DNA of 53,040 nt from an uncultured Collinsella sp. (GTDB lineage Bacteria > Actinomycetota > Coriobacteriia > Coriobacteriales > Coriobacteriaceae): positions 1-53,040 of the forward strand of contig CABQAK010000009.1 in NCBI GenBank assembly GCA_902462065.1, in the 5' to 3' direction. The notes under the pieces were generated by a model that did no database searches, was not told the DNA's origin, and saw only the letters and a list, made by a program, of their open reading frames with translations. Below are positions 8,360-17,200 of this stretch, in pieces. Position 1 is the stretch's first letter, and every line of letters begins with the position of its first letter. The position numbers and the translations under genes are program-made.

Positions 8360-9057
8360 TGCAAAAGGCAATCTATACCACCGTCGGGATCGACGAGCTC
8401 CTGCCGCATGTCCAGGCGCTCAAGGGCGTCGGCGCGCGCTTTGTGCAAATGCACGCCGAGCGCAACGTCGACGACGGCTCGTATCGCTTGGTCTATACGT
8501 TTATCAACGTTCGGGCTGCTCAGGAGCAGATCGCGCAGGACGGCAGCTATGCGATCGAGAACCTGGTGGTTGAGGGAATTGATCAGTATCAGGAGATTCC
8601 GTCCATCAGCTCGTATTATCCGGCGGTATTCCCGTTTGAGAACGAGGCGCATGACCTGTTTGGTCTTGCCATCACCGACATGCAGATCGACTTTAAGGGC
8701 TTTTTCTACCAGGTTTCGACTGCCGAGCCCATGAGCGTTATCACGCCTGAGGTGAAGGCCGCGCGCGAGAAGGCCATGAAGGTCCGTGCCGCCGCCGAGG
8801 CCAAGGCGCGCAAGGCCGCGGCCGAAAAGGCCGCCGCTGCGGCTGCTGCAGGGGAGGGCGCTGCGGGCGCTGCCGTCGCTCAGCCCGCTGCGGCTGCCGG
8901 CTCCGATGCCCAGCATGACGATGCCGCTGCCAAGGCCGCGCTCAAGGCTGCCGAGATGGAGGCAAAGCTCGCCGCCATGGATCCCGAGAAAGCGGCCAAG
9001 GTCCGTGCGGCGCTTGCCGCCAAGGCCGCCCGCGACAAGCAGAAAAAGGAGGTGTAA
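8359..9057 (+). CDS. Ech-type hydrogenase subunit D (NuoC-like) with Ala/Lys-rich tail
   Basis: 232 residues. The first 125 or so match the 30-kDa NuoC/EchD domain, with YTFINVRAAQEQIAQDGSY in the middle and the conserved YPAVFPFENEAHDLFG segment that docks onto the large subunit. From about residue 128 the protein is a long helix-prone tail of Ala, Lys, Glu and Arg with no counterpart in ordinary EchD (usually 110-150 residues). The tail resembles a coiled or single alpha-helix extension, of unknown use. The start ATG overlaps the stop of the small-subunit gene, and the large-subunit gene begins five bases after the stop. Confidence 0.88.
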   Translation: MQKAIYTTVGIDELLPHVQALKGVGARFVQMHAERNVDDGSYRLVYTFINVRAAQEQIAQDGSYAIENLVVEGIDQYQEIPSISSYYPAVFPFENEAHDLFGLAITDMQIDFKGFFYQVSTAEPMSVITPEVKAAREKAMKVRAAAEAKARKAAAEKAAAAAAAGEGAAGAAVAQPAAAAGSDAQHDDAAAKAALKAAEMEAKLAAMDPEKAAKVRAALAAKAARDKQKKEV

Positions 9058-9062
9058 GGTCC

Positions 9063-10151
9063 ATGGCACATCGCTCCGTAATTCCGTTTGGCCCGCAGCA
9101 CCCGGTGCTGCCCGAGCCGCTTCATCTAGACCTGGTAATCGAGGACGACCGCGTCATCGAGGCAATTCCGCAGATCGGTTTTGTGCACCGCGGACTCGAG
9201 AAGCTCACCGAAAAGCGTGACATGCACCAGTTTGGCTACATCGCCGAGCGCATCTGCGGCATTTGCGCCGTGGGCCACAGCTGCGGCTATGCCAGCGCCT
9301 GCGAGCGCATGCTCGACATCGAGGTACCAGGCCGCGTGCAGTATATCCGTACCATTTTGCACGAGCTTTCGCGCATCCACTCGCATCTGCTGTGGCTGGG
9401 CCTGCTCGCCGACGCCTTTGGTTTTGAGGCGCTGTTCTATCGGTCGTGGACCCTGCGCGAGCAGATACTCAAGATTTTTGAGAGCACTTGCGGCGGGCGC
9501 GTGATTCTGTCGATTAACGAGATCGGCGGCCTTAAGCACGATATCGAGGACTCCGAGCTGGCGGGCATTGTCCAGACGCTCGATGCCATGCGTCCTGACT
9601 ACGAGGCCCTGGTGCATACGTTTTTGGACGACAACAGCTGCGGCGAGCGCCTGCATGGCGTGGGCGTGATTAGCAAGAAAGACGCGCTGGAGCTTTCGAT
9701 GGTCGGTCCGTTTGGGCGCGCATCGGGCGTGGATTACGACGTGCGCATGTTTGACGACGGTGCCTATGCGGACTTGGCTGCGTTTGGGCCGATTGTTGCC
9801 ACCGATGGCGACTGTTATGCCCGCTGCCAGGTGCGTTGTGCCGAGGTTACGCAGGCCATGGACATTATCAAGGAGCTTGTCGGCAAGATTCCGCACGACG
9901 GTATCGGCGGGCGTACCAAGCTCACGCCGGCCGACGGCGCGCGCGGCGAGGTTGTGATTGAACAGCCGCGCGGCGAGGCATATTACTATGTGCGCGGTAA
10001 CGGCACCAAGAACCTGGACCGTTTCCGCGTGCGCACGCCGACGTCGCAGAACCTGGCGGGTCTGACGCATGCGCTGCAGGGCGTGCTCCTTGCCAACGTG
10101 CCCATGATTATCCTGACCATCGACCCCTGCATTAGCTGCACGGAAAGGTAG
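9063..10151 (+). CDS. Ech-type [NiFe]-hydrogenase large subunit (EchE/NuoD-like)
   Basis: 362-residue catalytic subunit. All four nickel-binding cysteines are present: RIC65GIC68AVGH72 near the N-terminus and DPC356ISC359TER at the very C-terminus. This separates it from NuoD of complex I, which has lost them, and marks a working group 4 hydrogenase. The protein ends three residues after the last cysteine, so there is no C-terminal extension for a maturation protease, as is known for EchE and CooH. No hyp maturation genes lie in this window, so nickel insertion must be supplied from elsewhere. Together with the other four genes it should evolve H2 from reduced ferredoxin. Confidence 0.95.
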   Translation: MAHRSVIPFGPQHPVLPEPLHLDLVIEDDRVIEAIPQIGFVHRGLEKLTEKRDMHQFGYIAERICGICAVGHSCGYASACERMLDIEVPGRVQYIRTILHELSRIHSHLLWLGLLADAFGFEALFYRSWTLREQILKIFESTCGGRVILSINEIGGLKHDIEDSELAGIVQTLDAMRPDYEALVHTFLDDNSCGERLHGVGVISKKDALELSMVGPFGRASGVDYDVRMFDDGAYADLAAFGPIVATDGDCYARCQVRCAEVTQAMDIIKELVGKIPHDGIGGRTKLTPADGARGEVVIEQPRGEAYYYVRGNGTKNLDRFRVRTPTSQNLAGLTHALQGVLLANVPMIILTIDPCISCTER

Positions 10152-10158
10152 GCGCGGC

Positions 10159-10500
10159 ATGAGTTTGCTGACATTTGCCAAGATGGCCTTGGGTTCTATG
10201 GTCAAGCAGCCGGTAACGGTGTGCTATCCGCAGGAGAAGCTCGCGGCACCCGAGCGCTTGCGCGGGCATATCGTCAATGACATGGATGTGTGTATCTGCT
10301 GCGGCATGTGTGCGCGTCGCTGTCCGGCGGGCGCGCTCGCGGTCGATCGCAAGGGTGGAACGTGGTCGATCGACCCGTATGCCTGCGTGGTGTGCGGTGA
10401 GTGCATCGAGAGCTGCCCCAAGCACTGCCTGACTATGGACACCGCCCGCACCCCAGTCGCAGCGGACAAGACTCCCACAGTAGAAACCAAACCGGAATAG
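10159..10500 (+). CDS. Ech-type hydrogenase ferredoxin-like subunit F (NuoI-like)
   Basis: 113 residues with two [4Fe-4S] motifs: C45-x2-C48-x2-C51-x3-C55-P and C76-x2-C79-x2-C82-x3-C86-P. It would take electrons from soluble ferredoxin and relay them to the small subunit. The N-terminal segment (about 1-40) is the usual membrane-associated lead of NuoI/EchF proteins. The C-terminal 20 residues are a Thr/Pro-rich tail. Last gene of the operon, starting seven bases after the large-subunit stop and followed by a strong hairpin. Confidence 0.93.
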   Translation: MSLLTFAKMALGSMVKQPVTVCYPQEKLAAPERLRGHIVNDMDVCICCGMCARRCPAGALAVDRKGGTWSIDPYACVVCGECIESCPKHCLTMDTARTPVAADKTPTVETKPE

Positions 10501-10521
10501 CGCCGGAATAGAGCTGGAATA

Positions 10522-10555
10522 GGGGCCGGTGGGGCAAAAATGCCCCACCGGCCCC
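10522..10555 (+). terminator. Strong hairpin ending the hydrogenase operon
   Basis: A perfect 15-bp stem (10522-10536 with 10541-10555) with an AAAA loop, 21 bases past the last stop codon. There is no T-run after it, so it may protect the 3' end as much as terminate. Confidence 0.75.
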
Positions 10556-10586
10556 GCGCTTAAACGCGCGGCTGGGCCGCCGCAAA

Positions 10587-10740
10587 CAAAACTATGCCGG
10601 TTTACGGGGCTGGATGGCGAACCTCCGACCATACGGAAAAACACAAAAACAAAACCGCAGGTAGATAGCCTGCCGTTTTTCAAAAAAAGGCTGTATGGAT
10701 GAGGACTCCGACTTTAGCCCCGTAATCCGGCATAGTTTTG
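10587..10740. repeat. Type II long hairpin element, left copy
   Basis: A 154-bp imperfect palindrome. The arms 10587-10611 and 10716-10740 pair at 24 of 25 positions; the outer part reads CAAAACTATGCCGG. Inner segments also pair (CCATAC with GTATGG). The centre AAAACCGCAGG-TAGATAG-CCTGCCGTTTT forms the tip. An equally long copy lies at 17915-18068. The gene-free stretch 10501-11218 is almost entirely made of this and the next three elements. Confidence 0.85.
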
Positions 10741-10767
10741 AAATAGCACCATATCCGTAGCAGCCCT

Positions 10768-10798
10768 TGATCTCCCGTGGACAGAGGGAAACGGATCA
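10768..10798. repeat. Type III 31-bp repeat, first copy
   Basis: Begins TGATC and ends GGATCA, with a purine-rich centre (GGACAGAGGGAAAC). It is enclosed by a further perfect 8-bp inverted repeat GCAGCCCT (10760-10767) / AGGGCTGC (10812-10819). Related copies occur at 11006 and 17836. Confidence 0.7.
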
Positions 10799-10834
10799 TT
10801 TTTGCCTCACGAGGGCTGCCGCGTGACCCGTCTG

Positions 10835-10991
10835 CCACGAAATGGGCCTATCTACTACGTTTAGGCGGCAGTCCTCGACCACGTCAAGTAATGCGAAATG
10901 AAAACCGCAGGTAGAACGCTTGCGGTTTTTCATGAAAAGCGGCTATGGTCGGGGTATCGAGTCAAACGTAGTAGATGGCCCGATTTCGTGG
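10835..10991. repeat. Type I long hairpin element, left copy
   Basis: A 157-bp imperfect palindrome. The arms 10835-10862 and 10964-10991 (CCACGAAAT...ATCTACTACGTTT and its complement) pair with one bulge on each side. Inner CTCGACCA pairs with TGGTCGGG. The tip AAAACCGCA/TGCGGTTTT (10901-10929) encloses GGTAGAACGCT. A second copy lies at 17664-17821. No ORF or known RNA family was recognised. Confidence 0.85.
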
Positions 10992-11005
10992 CGAGCGTTA
11001 CCAAC

Positions 11006-11036
11006 TGATCCCCCGGGGACGGAGGAAAACGGATCA
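11006..11036. repeat. Type III 31-bp repeat, second copy
   Basis: TGATC at 11006 and GGATCA ending at 11036, with centre GGGGACGGAGGAAAAC. It directly follows the type I hairpin, as the right-hand copy does at 17836. Flanking CCAAC and GTTGG extend the pairing. Confidence 0.75.
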
Positions 11037-11086
11037 TTTTGACCTGTTGGCTCCGAGTCGCACCCGTTTTCCTGCGAAAACTTTCG

Positions 11087-11201
11087 TGTCTCAACTTCGG
11101 TGAGACATTTGTCTCACGCCCAAAATCAAATCTGGAACGTGTGTCACCTGCCCTAATTGTGTCTCATTTCGTAACTTTAGGCTGATGCAAGGTTTGAGAC
11201 A
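11087..11201 (+). promoter_or_regulatory. Cluster of five TGTCTCA/TGAGACA motifs upstream of the adhesin gene
   Basis: The heptamer TGTCTCA occurs at 11087, 11110-11116 and 11160, and its complement TGAGACA at 11101 and 11195. Two of them form the palindrome GTGAGACA-TT-TGTCTCAC (11100-11117), and the last two form an inverted pair close to the start codon. Such clustering within 115 bases suggests operator sites, or a structured leader, controlling the surface protein. No clear -35/-10 pair was found. Confidence 0.5.
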
Positions 11202-11218
11202 GTGAGAAGGGAGACGCG

Positions 11219-14200
11219 ATGAGTAAGTACACGAGGGGTCTCTTGGCGGTGATACTGGCAGTAGTGCTAGTGTTGCCGGCTGCAGCATTCGCCATGCTGC
11301 CCGAGGCCAACGCCAGGTCCAGCACAGGAATGGACGGACCGATAATGACCGGAAAGGTCGTCGACCCCGACACCAGCGGTCGCTGGGAAATCTGGGCGGC
11401 AGGCCACGGTGGCAATAAGGTAACGACCCAAAACATCGGTCGAATCTGGACCGATAAGACGGTCAAGGCAACCGGGGAAAACGAAGAGTCGGACTTTTTG
11501 ACCACGCTTTCGGCGATGTCCTCGACGTCTAATTCAACCGTGACAGTCACCACGCCGCTCGACATCGTGATGGTGCTGGATGCCTCTGGCTCGATGGATC
11601 ATGAGATGGGCGGTGGAGATCCCACCAAGCGCATCGATGCGCTGGAGAGCGCTGCCAGCAGCTTCATCGACGCCATTGCCAAACAAAACGAGGGCATCGA
11701 GGGCGTGGATAGGCAGCATAAGGTTGCTATCGTTAAGTTTGCGGGCAAGACGTCCAACAATATCGGCAACGATACGTATCGTGACGGAGGACACACCTAC
11801 AATTACACGCAGGTAATGAAAGGCCTGACCGATTGCTCCGGTGGCAACGTGAAAGCTCTTAAGCATAGGATTGCCCAGATTGCACCCGCTGGTGCAACGC
11901 GCGCCGACAATGGCCTGCAGCTGGCAGAGGGCATCACTTCTGGTCGCGCGGACGCCAAGAAGATTGTTGTGTTCTTTACCGACGGCACGCCAACGAAAGT
12001 TGACATGTTTGACTCTGACGTTGCCAACGATGCTGTGACGTCTGCCAAGAAGATGAAGGACAGCAAGGCAACCATCTATACCATTGGCATCTTTAGCGGG
12101 GCGAATCCTGCTGACGACCCCTCGAAAAAGTCGACGAGCGACGTAAACAAGTTCATGCATGCCGTGTCGAGCAACTACCCCAATGCCACGGCATGGGATA
12201 CTCATGGTGCACGCGCGGAAAACTCCGACTACTACAAGTCGGCAACCAACGCCGAAGAGCTCAAGAAGGTCTTCGACGACATCTCGCAGGCCATCACATC
12301 GGAGCCGCCTTATCCGACCGAAATCCATAAGGGCTACGACGAGACCAAGTCCGGCTACATCACGTTTACCGACGAGCTGGGCGACTTTATGCAGGTCGAT
12401 GGATTTACCGAAGTCGTCATTAACGGCACGCCGTTTACCGAGGCGAGCAAGACGGTCAACAAAGAGACCAATACCGACACCTACGAGTTCACCGGCAAGG
12501 CGAAAGACCTGCTCATCACTGTGCAGCGTGCTGGCGATGACAATCCCCAGAAGGGCGATATCGTAACGGTTAATATTCCTGCGTCGTTGATTCCGCTGAG
12601 TCACTTTAAGACCGTAGACGGCAAGCTTTCGGTCGACAACGTTAAGCCCATTCAGGTGAAGTATGCCTCGAGCGTGAAAAGCGCCGCACTTGACAACCTG
12701 TTTACGCCCGAGAAGGTCACGGGGCTCAAGGACTACATCGAGCACAATACGACTGTCGTTGACGGCACCAAGACCGTGAGCTTCTACGCGAACAAGTGGA
12801 GCGGTAGTGCGTTGGGTGATACGGTTGCGACCTTTGAGCCGGCCGACACCAACCGCTACTACTACTTCCAGAAGCAGACTCCCATTTACGCGGATAAGGA
12901 CTGCACGCAGCCTGCAAAGAATTCGCTGACAGATACTGGCACCTATTATTACAAGGATGAGTTTGAGGAGCAGGGCTCGAACAACGAGGCCAAGCCCACC
13001 ACCGCCGTCATCGAGTTCATCGGTGGCGACGCTGCCAAGTTTGACGGCGCTATAGTTGCCGACAAGGACGGAAACCTGTCGTTTAGCGTGGGAACCGCGC
13101 GCCTGGCCTTTATCGATGAGCTCCACACCACCAAGAAGAGCGTGGGCGGCAACAACACTGGTACCGCGACCGACGTTCTCAACCCCAAGTGGAATAACGT
13201 GTCCGCCAAGGCGACCGCGACGCATGTCAATTCCTACCTGGGCAACAACGGCAAGATCAGCTTTGCGTATGACATGACGCCGGCAATGGTGAACACCAAG
13301 GCCAGCTTTGGTCTGACCAAGGTGCTCGAGGGTCGCGACCGGACGAATGCTGACGCGTTTGAGTTTGGCCTGACGTCCGAGAACGGCGCCCCGATGCCTA
13401 CGACTACGACTGCGATCGTGCGCAAGGCCGACCTGGACGCCCAGGGCAAGGCTGCCATCGACTTCGGTACGATCGAATACACCGAACCTGGCACGTACGT
13501 CTACAAGGTCAGTGAAAAGCATGCCGGGACCACGATTGACGGCATCGCCTACAGCGGTAACGTCGCGGAGATCACCGTGACGGTAACGCCCGACAAGAAG
13601 GGCGAGCTGAGCGCTGGCGTGAAGGTGACCTCGGGCGAGACCGAGTTCAAGAACGTTTACGCCACGAATCCTGTTGAGTCCAGCGTCACCGACCAGATTA
13701 CCGTGACCAAGTCTCTGACCGGGCGTGACCTTACGGCCGACGAGTTCAGCTTTGAGCTGCTCGAAATCATTGACAAGGAAGTTAAGCCTGTCGAGACCGT
13801 TAAGAACGCCGCCGACGGCAAGGTGACGTTCAGTGCCATCAAGTACACCGAGATCGGCCAGCGCACCTACAAGCTGCATGAGGTTAAGGGCAACGCCGGC
13901 GGTATTGACTACGATGACGCGGTCTACACCATCGTGACGACCATCGCCGATAACGGCAAGGGCCAGCTGGTTGCCACGCACGAGCTGAAGGACGCCAAGG
14001 ACGTCAAGAGCATCGAGTTCAAGAACGCCTACACCACGAATGCTACCGAGGCATCGCTTGCGGGTATCAAGAATCTGCAGGTTGACGACGCTCTGACCCC
14101 GGCTGATATCACCGGTAAGTTCACCTTTACCGTGACCGGTGAAGAGGGCGCGCCTATGCCTGCGAGCACGAGCGTGCACAACGACGTTGACGGCAAGGTC

Positions 14201-17200
14201 GACTTTGGCAAGATCGCCTTTACGCTCGACGACCTTAACAAGGCTCTGGGCGAGAAGCCCGAGAAGCGCGAGCACACCTTTACCTACACCGTGACCGAGT
14301 CCGGCGAAGTGGCTGGCGTGACCAACGACGCCAAGCTGTCGCGCAAGGTTTCCTTCACCGTGACTGATGACGGCAAGGGCAATCTGAGCGTATCCCGCAA
14401 GCCGGACGGCGATGTGGCATTTACGTTCACCAATACCTATAACGTGACGCCTGTCGAGACGAGCGTTACCGACCAGATCACCGCGAACAAGGTCCTGACT
14501 GGCCGCAATCTCATGGACAGCGAGTTCTCCTTCGAGCTCGTCGAGGGCGACAAGGTCGTCGCCACCGGCAAGAACGACGCCGAGGGCAACATCACGATGA
14601 ACGCCGTGAAGTACACCGAGGCCGGCAAGCATACCTACACGCTGCGCGAGGTCAACGGCGGAACCACCAGCAAGGGCATCACGTACGGCGACGCCAAGTA
14701 CACCATCGAGACCACCATTACCGACAAGGGCGATGGCACGCTCAAGGCTGAGCATGTCCTGAAGGACGCCACGGCTGCGACCTTCAAGAACACCTACAGC
14801 GTGACCCCGCTCGACGCAGAGCTCGACTTTGATCTGAGCAAGGCTATCGACGGTCGCGACTGGACGGACTCCGACGAGTTCAGCTTTACCATCACCGCCG
14901 CCGAGGGCACCCCGCTGCCCGATCCTGCAACCGTGACCGTGAACAAGCACGATGCGAAGGATGGCATCGCTGCCGTCAAGTTCGGAAAGATCCGCTACAC
15001 GGCTGCCGGAACCTACACGTACGAGATCCGCGAGAACGCGGGTAACGCGGCCGGCATGGCGTATGACGGGCATGTCGCGACCGCCGAAGTGACCGTGACT
15101 GAGGACGGCGAGGGCAAGCTGACCGCCAATGTCACCAAGAAGGAAAACGGACGCTTCACCAACACGTACCGCACTGAGCTTAACTACACCGCGGCCGGCG
15201 GCCTCAAGCTCAGCAAGAGCCTCTCCGGACGTCCTATGACCGAGGGTCAGTTCACGTTTACCGTGACGCCTGCCGACGAGGCCTCGGCCAACGCGCTTGG
15301 CCTGCTGCCCGGAGCCAACAACTTCAAGTCCCCTGCGACGGCAGAGGCAACGGTCGGCCTGATCGACATCCTGGCTGGCCATGAGGTCAAGTTTACGCAG
15401 GCTGACGCCGGCAAGACCTTTACGTACACCGTAGCCGAGAAGAATGACGGCAAGCCCGGTTACACCTACGACGACGCCGTGCGTACCGTGACGATCGCCG
15501 TCGCCGATGACGGTGCCGGTACGCTTACCGCCACGACGACCGTCTCCGGCGGTTCAGAGGGCACGCATGAGACGGTCCACAAGAGTGGCGAGAACAAGGT
15601 CGAGAAGGCCCTGGTGCCGTTCCACAACAGTTACAGCGCTACGACCAACACGCCTGACGGCACCGCCGCTCAGGTCGTTGCCACCAAGACCCTGACCGGC
15701 CGCCCGATGGCCGACGGCGAGTTCTGGTTCGGCATCGCCTATCAGGGTGAGCTTGTGGCATACGAAAACCTCAAGCCCAATATCGGCGGGCACGTGAGCT
15801 TTGATACGCTGCACTACGACACTAAGATGCTTGCTAATCTTGAGGCTGCTGGGCTTGCTTATCGTACCGATAAGGACGGCAAGCTTGCCTGGACCATTAA
15901 CTACACGGCCTACGAAGATTTATTCGGGCTGCCGAATGGCGTTTCCGCTACAACGTGGAGCTTTGGCTTTAAGGTTATCGTCGTCGACAACGGTGACGGT
16001 ACCCTGACGGCGACGGTCGACTACGGCGGCGTCGAGCCCTTGTTCGAGAACGTCTACGGCGCCGAAGCCGTCGATGCCGCGCTCACCGGCACTAAGAAGC
16101 TCCAAGCTGCCGAGGGCCTGACCCCGGCTGACATCACGGGCAAGTTCACCTTTACCGTGACCGCCGACGAGGCCGGCGCCCCGATGCCCGGGCGCACGAC
16201 CGCAACCAACGACGCGGCTGGCAACGTGGACTTTGGCAAGATCCACTTTACGCTCGAGGACCTCAACCGCGCTCTGGGCGTGACGGACGATGCGACCGAT
16301 AAGGCCGAGGCAGACGAAGCTGACGAAGCCGAGGCCGACGAGGCAGAGGCCGACGAGGCAGAGGCTGAAGAGGCAGAGGCTGAAGAGGCCGACACCGATG
16401 CCAACGCCGACGAGCCCAGCGACGAGCCCGAGCCCGCAGCCCCCACCGCTCCGCGCTCGCACACCTTTACTTACACGGTGACCGAGTCCGGTAGTGCCCC
16501 TGGCGTGACCAATGACACCAACGCCACGCGCAAGGTTTCCTACACCGTGTCTGACGACGGCGCCGGACATCTGAGCGTCAAGCGCGAAGGCGACGACGGT
16601 GCTGCCTTCACGTTTACCAACACCTACGGCGTGGCACCTACCGATTCGTCCGTGACCGATCAGGTCAAGACAGTCAAGCGCCTGACTGGACGCGACCTTG
16701 CAGCAGGCGAGTTCACGTTTGAGCTGCTCGAGGACGACGTGGTTGTCGCTAACGGCACCAACGACGCTAACGGCACCGTGACGCTGAGCCCGATTCGCTA
16801 CGAGGCACCCGGCACGCACACGTACACGCTGCGCGAGGCTTGCCCCAACGCGCTCGGCCTGTACAAGGGCGTCACCTATGACGGCACGACCTACACCGTC
16901 GTGACCACCGTCTCCGACAACGGCGACGGCACGCTGACCGCGACGCACAAGCTCGAGGGAACCACCGAGTCGGCTGGCTTTACCAACAAGTATCACGCCA
17001 TGCCTACGCAGGTTTCCATCGGCGCTATCAAGGTGCTCGAGGGACGCGAACTCAAGAAGGACGAGTTTAGCTTTAAGCTCGTTGGCGAGGACATCGAGTC
17101 CACCGTTACTAACGACGCTGACGGCAAGATCAACTTCGACAAGCTCGAGTACGACGAGCCCGGTACGTACGTCTACACCATCAGCGAGGTCAAGGGTGAC

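Noticed and set aside
9063..10151. Complex I subunit NuoD rather than a hydrogenase
   Set aside because: NuoD lacks the nickel cysteines; here both CxxC pairs are intact and no NADH module genes are present.
10159..10500. Formate hydrogenlyase operon
   Set aside because: No formate dehydrogenase or formate-specific ferredoxin gene follows; the subunit order is that of Ech.
11534..15382. 1282-codon open frame antisense to the adhesin
   Set aside because: It is a shadow of the adhesin gene: GC-rich modular coding leaves the opposite strand open. It has no ribosome site, no domain and a composition dominated by complement codons.
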